NCBI GenBank assembly: GCA_017431745.1
Contig: JAFRKK010000013.1
Location: 33,096-97,095, forward strand
Origin: Candidatus Saccharimonadota bacterium
GTDB lineage: Bacteria > Patescibacteriota > Saccharimonadia > Saccharimonadales > Saccharimonadaceae
Length of the DNA stretch: 64,000 nt
Direction of reading: 5' to 3'
A program made the position numbers and the translations under genes. The notes under the pieces are model-generated. The model had not been told where the DNA came from. It did no database searches and worked only from the letters and a program-made list of their open reading frames with translations. Within the stretch, counting starts at the first letter, position 1. Each line of letters opens with the position of its first letter. This document shows, one piece after another, positions 8,171-16,415 of this stretch.

Positions 8171-11100
8171 ATGAAATATAGAGCAGGGAGTCGGCGAAAA
8201 GCCATTGAATATGAAAAAGCCATCACTGATTGGTGGAAGAAAAACAAAACTTTTGAAAAATCGGTCGAACAAAGACCGATTGATAAATCCTATGTTTTTT
8301 ATGATGGACCTCCGTTTATTACCGGTAACCCACATCATGGTACACTCCTTAGCTCTATTGTCAAAGATGCCGTCCCGCGCTACTGGACTATGAATGGCTA
8401 TCGCGTCGAACGGCGCTGGGGCTGGGACTGCCACGGCCTCCCGGCTGAGAATTTTGTCGAAAAACAGCTCGGCATCACTGACCGCCGTGAAATCGGCACC
8501 AAATGGAGCCTCGAAGATTACATCATCAAAGCTCGCGAATCTATGGTCGCCAATTCCGAAACTTGGCGCTCCACCATCGACCGCGTTGGCCGCTGGGTGG
8601 ACTTTGACAACGCCTACCGCACCATGAACAAGGATTTTATGGAATCCGTTTGGTGGGCTTTCAAGAGGCTCTACGAAGCCGGCAAAATTTACGAAGGTCG
8701 TAAAGTTTTGATGTATGACACCAAATTCGCCACCCCAGTTTCAAAGGCCGAAGTAACTATGGATAACGACGCCTACCAAACCGTCACTGACCCATCAGCG
8801 TACGTCAAATTTAAGTCTGATGATTTTTATTTCTTAGCCTGGACCACTACACCTTGGACCTTGATGGGCAACCGCATGCTGGCAGTGAATCCAAAGATGA
8901 CCTACGGCATTTATGACGTTAATGGCAAAAAGTTTGTCTTAGCTACTAAGCTCGCTCCTAAACTCTTTGAAGGTGCCAAACCTGAAAAAACCTTCAAGGG
9001 CAAAGAGCTCGCCGGACTCAAGTATGAATCTATCGATGGCACCACTTGTCAAGTCTATGCCGCCGATTTCGTCGGTGAAGAAGAAGGCACCGGCATCGTC
9101 CACTGTGCTCCTGCTTATGGCGAGGACGACTACGAGCTTTACAAACAGCATGAAGACGAAATCGAATTTGTTGACACCCTAGACGAAAACGGCTACTACA
9201 TTGAAGAGTATGCTAACAAACTTCACAAATTCGGTGTTCGCGACACCGACGAACACGGCATTCAAATCTGGGCTGGCAATAAGTTTATCGCTAAATGCCT
9301 AGAAGAGAAGGGAATTATTTACAAGATTGAATATATCCAGCATGAATACCCATTCAACCCTAGGAGCAAAGAGCGCATCATGTACCGCGCCTTCCCATCT
9401 TGGTTTTTCGATATCGAAGGCCAAAAACCCATGATGCTCGCCGAAAACGAGCACATTAACTGGTTCCCAGGCTACTTGAAGCATGGCCGTTTCGCTAAAA
9501 ACATCGAAGTCGCCCCTGACTGGAACTTAAGCCGTGATCGTTTTTGGGCTACCGCCATGCCAGTTTGGAAAGGCGACAAAGGCTCAGTCAAGGTTGTCGG
9601 TTCTTACGAAGAACTCGAACAACTCTCTGGCAAAACCCTCGACGATTACCACCGCCCTTGGGTAGACGAAATCGAATTTGATATCGACGGGGAGCATTTC
9701 ACCCGCATCGAAAAGGTATTGGACTGCTGGTTCGAATCTGGCTCCATGCCGTTCGCCCAACTCCACTACCCCTTTGAAAACAAGGAAAAATTCGAACAAA
9801 ATTACCCAGCCGACTTCATCGTTGAGTATGTCGGCCAGGTTCGCGCTTGGTTTTATTACGTTCACGTTGTCAACACTGCTCTTGCCGAAATCGGCGCTTT
9901 CGGCGAAAAGGCCAAAAACGGCGCTAAAAACGCCTATAAAAACGTCATTACCACTGGCACCTTAGCCGGGAATGATGGCCGCAAAATGAGCAAGTCCCTC
10001 GGCAACTACACCGACCCAAACGAGCTGATGGACCAATACTCTGCCGATGCTTTGCGCTTCCTCTTGCTTTCCAGTCCAGTCCTGTCCGGTGAAGACTTCG
10101 CTCTGCTAGACAAAGACGTCTCCGACGTCAACCGCAAACTCGCCATGATTTGGAATGTTTACGATTTCTTTACTACATATGCCGAGGTAGAAGGCCTATC
10201 ATCGGAAGATTTTAATAATACTCTTTTGAGGAGCATATTTGCCGACGGGGCAAATACGGAGCGACCGAGCCCTGTAACGACGGAACGACGAAGCGAGAGA
10301 AATTCGAATTTATTCGAATTTCCGAGCGAGGAAGTTCCGTCTCGCGAAGCAAAGACAGGAGCGAGGGAGCGTTCCGAAAAAGATGTATTATTAAAATCTC
10401 CTATGGATAGCTGGATTATTTCTAGAGTGTATGAGTTAAGGAATCAAATCACCGAAGGCATGGAGGAATACAATATCCCGAAAGCCCTAGAGAACGTCTT
10501 GCCCTTCATCGACGACCTCTCCAACTGGTTCGTCCGTCGCTCTCGCCGTCGCTTCAGCAAAAACGATAACGCTGAGGACAAAAAGCAGGCTTTCGCCACC
10601 CTTTATTTCGTCTTAGTCTATTTGTCCAAGCTCCTTGCCCCCTTCACTCCATTCCTCGCTGAAGAATTGTACCAGAAAATGACCGGCTCTGGCAATTCAG
10701 TCCACCTCTTAGATTGGCCTGAAACAAGCGAAATTGACCACGAAGTACTAAACAACATGTCACGTACTCGCCAGATTATCACTGACGCTCTCGCTCTTCG
10801 TATGCAAAAATCCGAAACCGAAGCTCAGATTAAGATTCGCCAGCCTTTGGCCAAACTCACCTATGACGGCGATAAACTAGACGATTATTATGAAGGGATC
10901 ATTGCTGACGAAGTAAACGTCAAAGAAGTCAAACACGGCAAAAACCTCACACTTGATAAAAAGCTCACCAAAGAACTTAAAGAAGAGGGAAGAGCTCGCG
11001 AAATCATTCGCGCTGTCCAGGCTGCCAGGAAGCACGCCGGCCTCCAAGTTGATGACGAAATCAAGCTCTCACTATCTTGTGACTTGCCAAAAGGCTACGA

Positions 11101-11218
11101 GAGCCTCATCAAATCCGAAACCGGCGCCAAGGATATCGTCAAAGAAGGGAATTATTCTCACGACGAAATCGCCAAGATAAACGGCGAAAACCTCACAATT
11201 TCTCTAGAGAGAATATAG
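8171..11218 (+). CDS. ileS: Isoleucyl-tRNA synthetase with an in-frame palindromic insertion
   Basis: A 1015-residue class I synthetase charging tRNA-Ile in the cytosol. It has GPPFITGNPHHGT (HIGH region), the CP1 editing domain with TTTPWTL, the WFESGSMPFAQ block and the KMSKSLGNY signature. Residues about 695-735 (bases 10257-10377) form a low-complexity Arg/Ser/Glu stretch encoded by a palindromic element, inserted between the catalytic core and the DSWIISRV start of the anticodon-binding domain. The reading frame is kept. No C-terminal zinc domain is seen. TATAAT 8159-8164 ends 6 bases before ATG. A 194-bp hairpin begins at the stop codon. Confidence 0.96.
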   Translation: MKYRAGSRRKAIEYEKAITDWWKKNKTFEKSVEQRPIDKSYVFYDGPPFITGNPHHGTLLSSIVKDAVPRYWTMNGYRVERRWGWDCHGLPAENFVEKQLGITDRREIGTKWSLEDYIIKARESMVANSETWRSTIDRVGRWVDFDNAYRTMNKDFMESVWWAFKRLYEAGKIYEGRKVLMYDTKFATPVSKAEVTMDNDAYQTVTDPSAYVKFKSDDFYFLAWTTTPWTLMGNRMLAVNPKMTYGIYDVNGKKFVLATKLAPKLFEGAKPEKTFKGKELAGLKYESIDGTTCQVYAADFVGEEEGTGIVHCAPAYGEDDYELYKQHEDEIEFVDTLDENGYYIEEYANKLHKFGVRDTDEHGIQIWAGNKFIAKCLEEKGIIYKIEYIQHEYPFNPRSKERIMYRAFPSWFFDIEGQKPMMLAENEHINWFPGYLKHGRFAKNIEVAPDWNLSRDRFWATAMPVWKGDKGSVKVVGSYEELEQLSGKTLDDYHRPWVDEIEFDIDGEHFTRIEKVLDCWFESGSMPFAQLHYPFENKEKFEQNYPADFIVEYVGQVRAWFYYVHVVNTALAEIGAFGEKAKNGAKNAYKNVITTGTLAGNDGRKMSKSLGNYTDPNELMDQYSADALRFLLLSSPVLSGEDFALLDKDVSDVNRKLAMIWNVYDFFTTYAEVEGLSSEDFNNTLLRSIFADGANTERPSPVTTERRSERNSNLFEFPSEEVPSREAKTGARERSEKDVLLKSPMDSWIISRVYELRNQITEGMEEYNIPKALENVLPFIDDLSNWFVRRSRRRFSKNDNAEDKKQAFATLYFVLVYLSKLLAPFTPFLAEELYQKMTGSGNSVHLLDWPETSEIDHEVLNNMSRTRQIITDALALRMQKSETEAQIKIRQPLAKLTYDGDKLDDYYEGIIADEVNVKEVKHGKNLTLDKKLTKELKEEGRAREIIRAVQAARKHAGLQVDDEIKLSLSCDLPKGYESLIKSETGAKDIVKEGNYSHDEIAKINGENLTISLERI
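10257..10377. repeat. Palindromic element inside ileS, in frame
   Basis: Nested inverted repeats: GAAATTCGAA (10299-10308) with TTCGAATTTC (10313-10322); GACGGAAC (10279-10286) with GTTCCGTC (10334-10341); CCTGT (10271-10275) with ACAGG (10355-10359). The unpaired bulges carry GAGCGA-like words in the same orientation on both arms. The encoded peptide is unlike the rest of IleRS. It resembles the concept of Rickettsia palindromic elements inserted in proteins. Confidence 0.8.
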
Positions 11219-11412
11219 TATAAAACCTATTTTAAGTGAGCATTTGACGAACCCAGTTAATTTTTACAACTTTTCCTCATCCGAGGCGAGTAAAGTTGCC
11301 GAGCGAAGCTGAAAGCTTCGCGAGCTAGCAACTTGATCGAGACGAGGATGGAGTGAAACGTTGTAAAAACTAACATGGCGTGAGTTCAAGCGCGAACGAA
11401 AAATAGGTTTTA
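11219..11412. repeat. Long palindromic element after ileS
   Basis: A 194-bp imperfect hairpin starting at the ileS stop. The outer arms ATAAAACCTATTTT (from 11220) match in inverted order about 11399-11412; inner pairs are GTTAATTTTTACAAC against its near-inverse at about 11360-11375, GTTGC/GCAAC and GAAGCT/AGCTTC. Bulges hold GAGCGA, GAGGCGAG and GCGTGAG words. A weak extension reaches the last ileS codons (AGAGAGAA on both sides). Its sequence words recur in the element at 29818. Confidence 0.8.
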
Positions 11413-11469
11413 TGTATGTTTTTCTCTCTGTTAATTTGACAAATCGTAATAATTAAAGCATAAAAGGTA

Positions 11470-11498
11470 TTGACAAATTAGCATAAGTGTGCTACAAT
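11470..11498 (+). promoter_or_regulatory. Strong sigma70-type promoter
   Basis: TTGACA (11470-11475), 17-base spacer, TACAAT (11493-11498). It drives the 75-residue protein at 11558. Confidence 0.85.
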
Positions 11499-11557
11499 GA
11501 AAACAAGTTAAAAAATAAAATAAAAAAATTAACAAATAAAACAAAAAAGGAAACAAA

Positions 11558-11785
11558 ATGACACAAACTCAAAACGACACCGAAGATATCAAACTACCAA
11601 AAGAAGTTATCGATTCCGAATGGAAAGACGATATCGACTATGAACCATATGAAGACGAAGGAACCTACGTTTCGCCAGATAGCATTAAGAAGGAAACAAT
11701 CGCCAAAATTAAGCGTTCACCCATCAAACTGTCCATCCGTAATCTGGTAGATTGGAATAAAATTGATAAACAGCTCGCAGCCTAA
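11558..11785 (+). CDS. Small acidic hypothetical protein
   Basis: 75 residues, acidic N-terminal two thirds (DDIDYEPYEDEG) and a basic tail (KIKRSPIKLSIRNLVDW). No membrane segment, signal or known motif. The near-consensus promoter upstream and the A-rich leader ending AAAAAAGGAAACAAAATG suggest high expression. The region after it decays into very short frames and a terminator at 11968. I do not recognise the family. Confidence 0.7.
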   Translation: MTQTQNDTEDIKLPKEVIDSEWKDDIDYEPYEDEGTYVSPDSIKKETIAKIKRSPIKLSIRNLVDWNKIDKQLAA

Positions 11786-11810
11786 ACTAACAGGGCAAAC
11801 AAAAAATTAG

Positions 11811-11827
11811 AAAGGAGACCAATGTAA
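11811..11827 (+). other. Start-stop element with strong ribosome site
   Basis: AAAGGAG (11811-11817) is followed after 4 bases by ATG TAA (11822-11827). A second tiny frame, ATG plus three codons and TAG, begins at 11873 after AAAAAAAGGAT. This may be a ribosome-holding mRNA stabiliser or a destroyed gene start. Bases 11786-12100 hold no other coding frame. Confidence 0.4.
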
Positions 11828-11967
11828 GACAAAACAAAAACCAAAAGAATATAAAAAACTAAAAAAAGGATATGTCTATAAGATAGATACCAAATAAGCC
11901 ATAAATTATCACTAGTCACATTAAGCCAAACGATGCCATTTAAGGACACCTAACGCACCGCAAGGGT

Positions 11968-11996
11968 AGAAAACCGAACATAATGTTCGGTTTTCT
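11968..11996 (+). terminator. Intrinsic terminator
   Basis: AGAAAACCGAACA/TGTTCGGTTTTCT with a 3-base loop; a 13-bp perfect stem, with the T run inside the right arm. It ends the transcript from 11470. Confidence 0.8.
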
Positions 11997-12030
11997 GATG
12001 GTCGGCCAATTAAACATTACTATAAAACAG

Positions 12031-12059
12031 TTGACCCGTCATTAAGGTTATGTTAAACT
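12031..12059 (+). promoter_or_regulatory. Promoter of the 12101 block
   Basis: TTGACC (12031-12036), 17-base spacer, TAAACT (12054-12059), 41 bases before ATG 12101. Confidence 0.65.
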
Positions 12060-12100
12060 AAAAGCAGAAAGGTCAACAAGTAATAAAATTAATCAACTCT

Positions 12101-12430
12101 ATGGACAACTTACTCATAGATCGAGAAACCTTGGGCCGGTTTGTCGACGAACTAATTAAGAAAAAACCTTTGGCGGTTAATAACCCCGAAGAATTAAACG
12201 CTTTAAGGGAGGAATCTATCAAAAACCTTGATGATCGGATTACCCTGGCAATTTTTGGCGGGCTTAACGAACAGCAAAACGCAGAGCTAAACCAACTCCT
12301 CGATCGCCCCGACACCTCAGAAACTGAATTCCAACAATTCTTTGAGAAAAACGGCCTCAATGTTGAAGAAGCCGTCGCTAACACTGTCCGGGTTTTCGGC
12401 AGGGAATTTTTAGGAGGTGAAAATGTCTGA
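12101..12430 (+). CDS. Small conserved-looking helical protein
   Basis: 109 residues, acidic and helical, with LNEQQNAELNQLLDRPD and EFQQFFEKNGLNVEEAV. The pattern resembles small uncharacterised Patescibacteria proteins (DUF5663-like, from memory only). It has no signal or membrane segment. It ends 8 bases into the next frame, which begins at 12423 after TTAGGAGGTGAAA. Likely first gene of the block running to 15013. Confidence 0.7.
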   Translation: MDNLLIDRETLGRFVDELIKKKPLAVNNPEELNALREESIKNLDDRITLAIFGGLNEQQNAELNQLLDRPDTSETEFQQFFEKNGLNVEEAVANTVRVFGREFLGGENV

Positions 12431-12479
12431 GAATTTTAATAACCCTAGTACCAATGAACAAAACCCCAACGAATCGTAG
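12423..12479 (+). other. 18-codon frame ending in an in-frame amber stop
   Basis: ATG 12423 follows a strong AGGAGG site and encodes MSENFNNPSTNEQNPNES before TAG (12477-12479). The next codons continue in the same frame into the protein that starts at ATG 12486. The true N-terminus of that protein was probably here, with one base change creating the stop; reinitiation or readthrough could still make the protein. Confidence 0.65.
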
Positions 12480-12485
12480 GATAAC

Positions 12486-13952
12486 ATGGACACCAAGGCA
12501 GAAGCCAACAACTCCGAACCAGGCTTGGCGGACCGCATCCGAAGCAAAATGACCTTGGCTGAAATTAATGAACTTGACATCAAAAATCTCCCCGACGCTG
12601 AATACGAAGCCGTCAAGGAACGCGTCAAGCAGTTCCGTGAAACCGGTAATGCTGGCCCAATCGTAGACGAGTCCACCAAAGTAGTTGAAGAAAAAATCGA
12701 AAAAGTTGAACAAATTGAAAAAGTCGAAAAGCCCGAACTCTCACCTGAAGTTCAAGAGTTGAAACAAAAAGCCGAAAAGCATTCAGGCTTCGCCGGGATT
12801 CTTAATAAAGTCAAAGAAGTTTTGAAAGACCCAAAAACGAGGCGAAAAGTCGGTGCCGTTGCACTCGCAGCGGCCACAGCTGCCGGCGCTATCGGCTTTG
12901 CTGGCCACGAAATCACTGAAAACCTCTTTGGCAACGCTGATAGCACGCACACTGAAACCGAAGAATCCATCGAAGACAATTACGAAAGCCTAACTGGTTA
13001 TAACAAACTAGATAAATTAATCGATGGTTCATATGAACAAGACGGCAATTTAGGGTGTTTTGAATCCGAGGGTAAAGTTTCAGAGTCAGCCGTAGGTAAC
13101 CCAAGCCTCGCACTAGAAAAGATAGGCGTTGACCCAGCCAATGCTACGCCCGAAGAACGTGGCGTAGTTAGTGAGTATATGACTTACTCCATGAAATATC
13201 CAGCTGGCTTCCAGGCAATCGCATATGGTTTAGACGGTTTTGAAGGTTTATCTCTCAACGAAGCTGAGGATAAAATTGCCAATATGTCTGACGAAGAAAA
13301 AGCCGAACTCCAAAAGCAATTCCAAAAGATTTATGAGAACTCTGAGTACTCAGAAGAAATCGGTCAAGGTATGTACAAAAACCATGGTGTTGCCGAGAGG
13401 GCAGACGGCAGACACAGCTATTTCGTAGAATCGGATTTAACAGGCAAAAACATACTCGTACGTGAAACAAAACTTGAAAACGGCACCACGGTCATCACAA
13501 AAGAAAAGGAAGACTGTGCCAACATGCTAACAGAAATAGAGTATCGTCATCCAGATGGCACTACCACGGTTATCACAATCAATACCCCAGACGAACCAAC
13601 TCCAGGAAAAGGCGACAACCCAACCCCAACTCCAAGTCCAGAACCAACTCCAGGCGGGCATCCTGCTAAAAACGAAGAAGCCGAAAGAAGAAATGCTGGT
13701 TCGCGGGTAGATCAACAACCTTTAAACGAGAGCGTCACTCCAAAAACCAATTTATCTCAGGACTATGAACCAGTTCAGCAAGCCCATGAACAAGTTAGCA
13801 GCGGCAATACGGCTGGCTCAGAAGCCGAAAAGGAACAACAAGCAGCCGTCGACAATAGCGCTCAGACTCAACAAAACAACCAGGAAGCCACGTCTCACGC
13901 TGATGACACGGCGAGCGAACGCGCCAACGCATTTGAAAACGGAGATTTTTAA
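12486..13952 (+). CDS. Membrane-anchored hypothetical protein with Pro/Thr-rich stalk
   Basis: 488 residues from ATG 12486. An acidic, coiled N-terminal region (EEKIEKVEQIEKVEKPEL) precedes one membrane helix (KVGAVALAAATAAGAIGFAG, about 119-138), then an outer domain of some 230 residues, a PTPTPSPEPTP stalk and a Gln/Asn/Ala-rich tail. The layout suggests an inside-N, outside-C protein. It has no signal peptide, sorting motif or enzyme motif. It sits in frame with an upstream 18-codon segment closed by TAG, and 11 bases before the next surface-protein gene. Function unknown. Confidence 0.75.
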   Translation: MDTKAEANNSEPGLADRIRSKMTLAEINELDIKNLPDAEYEAVKERVKQFRETGNAGPIVDESTKVVEEKIEKVEQIEKVEKPELSPEVQELKQKAEKHSGFAGILNKVKEVLKDPKTRRKVGAVALAAATAAGAIGFAGHEITENLFGNADSTHTETEESIEDNYESLTGYNKLDKLIDGSYEQDGNLGCFESEGKVSESAVGNPSLALEKIGVDPANATPEERGVVSEYMTYSMKYPAGFQAIAYGLDGFEGLSLNEAEDKIANMSDEEKAELQKQFQKIYENSEYSEEIGQGMYKNHGVAERADGRHSYFVESDLTGKNILVRETKLENGTTVITKEKEDCANMLTEIEYRHPDGTTTVITINTPDEPTPGKGDNPTPTPSPEPTPGGHPAKNEEAERRNAGSRVDQQPLNESVTPKTNLSQDYEPVQQAHEQVSSGNTAGSEAEKEQQAAVDNSAQTQQNNQEATSHADDTASERANAFENGDF

Positions 13953-13963
13953 AAGGAGGAAAA

Positions 13964-15013
13964 ATGAGTAAAAATCTTACAAAAATGGTGGGCACCACAA
14001 CAAAAATACTAGCCACTACACTTTTATTGGCGAGTAGTTTCACCGGTGCCGTTTCGGCTTGGGGTCCCGAACGTACCACTTATACCAACGAACAACCAGC
14101 CGATTACGCGACCTTCAACTCTATTACTAACAATGTGGCAGTTGGCGATGAGCGCAACTTCGTTCGTGTTGGTGAAGCAGGTTCTACCGATCCATACCGA
14201 GACGAAATTGAAATTGTACCGGGCAAAGAATATGAAGTGTACATCTACTATCATAATGATGCCGGCTCAGATACTAACCAAAGTGGTTTTGGTATGGCCA
14301 CCAACACCAGGGTATCCTCAGGTTACCCAACTACATTGAATAAAGGTGACCGTGGCATGGTTAGCGGCATTATTTCCTGGAGTTATGTCACTCCAGATAA
14401 GCCCAATGACCCACAAACCGGCAAAGTTTGGGACGAAGCCTATCTCACCACCAACACAGATGGCGTAGTGCTAAAATTCAAGGCCTCTTCTGCCATCATC
14501 CATAACAGTGGTGCAGCTAACGGCTCCATTTTGCCAACTGCCTTGTTTAGCGAAGAAGGGACTCCAATTGGCTTCAACAAGCTCGCTGGCACTGTACCAG
14601 GTTGTGCTGAGTATTCCGGTCATATCACTTACACCCTAGTAGCCGAGAAAAACGAAGATTGTACCACCAACCCCGACTTACCAGAATGTAAAAACTGCGA
14701 CACTAACCCTGACCTACCAGAGTGTCAACCAGTAGACTGCACCACCAATCCCGATCTACCAGAATGTAAAGAGAAAAACTGTATCACCAACCCCGAAATG
14801 GAAGGCTGCCAGGAACTACCAAACACTGGTCCACTCGAAATCGTGATGGCAATCATCATCATCGCAGGCATTGGCGGCGGTGGCTACTACCTCTATCGCA
14901 CTAAGCGCACTTTGAAGACTGCTGAAAATGTCGTCAAAGGCGAAAACGAAATCAAACCAGAGGTTAAACCAGAAATTTCAAAGGATACTCCAACCGAAGA
15001 ATCAAAGAAATAA
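13964..15013 (+). CDS. Secreted LPNTG surface protein with Cys-rich repeats
   Basis: 349 residues. A signal peptide (ILATTLLLASSFTGAVSA) is followed by a beta-rich domain of about 210 residues, then four 12-residue repeats of the form CTTNPDLPEC (the last degenerate), an LPNTG motif, a membrane helix (IVMAIIIIAGIGGGGYYLY) and a charged tail of about 35 residues. The LPxTG-helix-positive order is that of sortase substrates, although the long cytoplasmic tail is atypical. AAAGGAGGAAAA precedes ATG. No sortase is in the window. Probably a wall or envelope protein for host contact. Confidence 0.85.
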   Translation: MSKNLTKMVGTTTKILATTLLLASSFTGAVSAWGPERTTYTNEQPADYATFNSITNNVAVGDERNFVRVGEAGSTDPYRDEIEIVPGKEYEVYIYYHNDAGSDTNQSGFGMATNTRVSSGYPTTLNKGDRGMVSGIISWSYVTPDKPNDPQTGKVWDEAYLTTNTDGVVLKFKASSAIIHNSGAANGSILPTALFSEEGTPIGFNKLAGTVPGCAEYSGHITYTLVAEKNEDCTTNPDLPECKNCDTNPDLPECQPVDCTTNPDLPECKEKNCITNPEMEGCQELPNTGPLEIVMAIIIIAGIGGGGYYLYRTKRTLKTAENVVKGENEIKPEVKPEISKDTPTEESKK

Positions 15014-15030
15014 CAGTTAACCTCTCGTTA

Positions 15031-15060
15031 GAAAAGACCCCAGCTATCTGGGGTCTTTTC
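15031..15060 (+). terminator. Intrinsic terminator after the LPNTG gene
   Basis: GAAAAGACCCCAG/CTGGGGTCTTTTC with a 4-base loop. Confidence 0.9.
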
Positions 15061-15111
15061 AAATCTGAAAAAATGTGATAAAATAGTACGAGTATTAAAC
15101 AAAGGAATAAT

Positions 15112-15420
15112 ATGAAAAAAGCAGTCATCCTCGTCGGGGGTAAGCAATACCTCGTCGAAGAAAAAGAGACCCTACGGGTGGACCTCCTCCCGGCAGGCAC
15201 CAAAGAGCTCGAACTTGACGCTTTACTCGTAATCGACGGCGATAACACAAAAGTCGGCACTCCTACGGTAAAGGGCGTAAAAGTTTCAGCCAAAATCAAA
15301 ACGCCCGAAATTAAAGGCGACAAAATCCGCGTCATCCGCTATAAAGCGAAGAAACGCGTTCACAAAGAAACTGGTCACCGTCAGAAATACAGCGAGATTG
15401 AAATCACTAAAATCGCTTAG
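15112..15420 (+). CDS. rplU: 50S ribosomal protein bL21
   Basis: A 102-residue 23S-binding protein of the large subunit. It begins AVILVGGKQYLVEE and ends with the conserved RYKAKKRVHKETGHRQKYSEIEI block. TAAAAT near 15078 and AAAGGA precede ATG. Its usual partner rpmA (bL27) is not next to it; instead a 188-bp hairpin element begins at the base after the stop codon. Confidence 0.95.
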   Translation: MKKAVILVGGKQYLVEEKETLRVDLLPAGTKELELDALLVIDGDNTKVGTPTVKGVKVSAKIKTPEIKGDKIRVIRYKAKKRVHKETGHRQKYSEIEITKIA

Positions 15421-15608
15421 AAAGCAAGAAATGCTTTTGATGGCATAATGAGATTTAGACCAGATTTCTAAATTGTAAGTTTTGCAACTCAACAATGAAA
15501 AAATGTCCCCAAGCGAACTTTAGTTCGCGAGTAAGGACATTTTTTCTTGCCTTGTGTTGCAAGTCTTACAATTTAGAAGTCCAAGCCATCAAAAACATTT
15601 CTTGCTTT
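15421..15608. repeat. Long palindromic element after rplU
   Basis: The outer arms 15421-15443 and 15586-15608 are inverted copies with one mismatch in 23. The middle arms (about 15468-15495 and 15550-15577) match at about 24 of 28. The innermost stem GAAAAAATGTCC/GGACATTTTTTC is perfect and surrounds GCGAAC...GTTCGC, so it can act as a terminator. It fills the whole rplU-parA gap except for the parA promoter. Confidence 0.85.
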
Positions 15609-15628
15609 CCAACAAATGATTAATGTGT

Positions 15629-15634
15629 TATAAT
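15629..15634 (+). promoter_or_regulatory. -10 box of parAB
   Basis: TATAAT 10 bases before ATG 15645, just outside the palindromic element; no ribosome site. Confidence 0.7.
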
Positions 15635-15644
15635 CTTAAGTATT

Positions 15645-16415
15645 ATGGCGAAGGTAATTTGTGTGACAAATCAAAAGGGCGGCGTAGGCAAAACTACCAC
15701 TGCTGTCAACATCTCTTTTTACCTCGCAAAAAACAAATTCAGAACTCTCCTAATTGATTTTGACCCCCAGGGCAACGCCACTTCCGGTCTTGGCATCGAT
15801 AAAAATGACAAGTCTCTCGGTAACACCATGACCGAAGTTCTGCTTGGCACCGCAACTCTCAGCCAGGCTATTCGCCCCACCAAGTACAAAAATTTTGCGC
15901 TCGCTCCAGCCACCCCTGAACTCGCTAACGCCGAGGTCGAAATTACCGCTCAGAACAAAAAATTTACTCGCCTGCGTGATGCTATTCGCACCGTAGAAGT
16001 AAACTACGACTATATTATCATCGACTCACCTCCATCATTGTCGCTTCTAACCGTCAATGGTATGATCGCGTCAAATTATTTACTCATTCCAGTTCAAACC
16101 GAGTTTTACGCCCTTGAAGGTGTAGCTCAATTGCTAGAATCCATGAAACTCGTAATGAAACAAGCCAACCCCAGCCTCAGACTTCTCGGCGTAGTCGCTA
16201 CTATGTACGACAAACGCACCAGCCTCTCCCCTCAGGTTTTCGCCGAAATCAAAAAATACTTCAAACAGCTTACTTTCAACACTACTATTCCTCGTAACGT
16301 TCGTGTCGCTGAGGCGCCATCCCATGGTGTGCCAGTCGGCGCCTACGATAAATTCAGCAAAGGCGCCAAAGCCTACAAAGATTTAACCAAAGAAATCATA
16401 GAAAGGACTAAATAA
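15645..16415 (+). CDS. parA: Chromosome partitioning ATPase ParA/Soj
   Basis: A 256-residue Walker-type ATPase that forms nucleoid-bound gradients to move ParB-parS. The deviant Walker A NQKGGVGKTTTAVN is near the N-terminus, LLIDFDPQGNATSGLG follows, and the Walker B-type segment is YIIIDSPPSL. The length is typical for chromosomal Soj. The stop TAA shares its last base with the ATG of parB, so the pair is translationally coupled. Confidence 0.95.
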   Translation: MAKVICVTNQKGGVGKTTTAVNISFYLAKNKFRTLLIDFDPQGNATSGLGIDKNDKSLGNTMTEVLLGTATLSQAIRPTKYKNFALAPATPELANAEVEITAQNKKFTRLRDAIRTVEVNYDYIIIDSPPSLSLLTVNGMIASNYLLIPVQTEFYALEGVAQLLESMKLVMKQANPSLRLLGVVATMYDKRTSLSPQVFAEIKKYFKQLTFNTTIPRNVRVAEAPSHGVPVGAYDKFSKGAKAYKDLTKEIIERTK

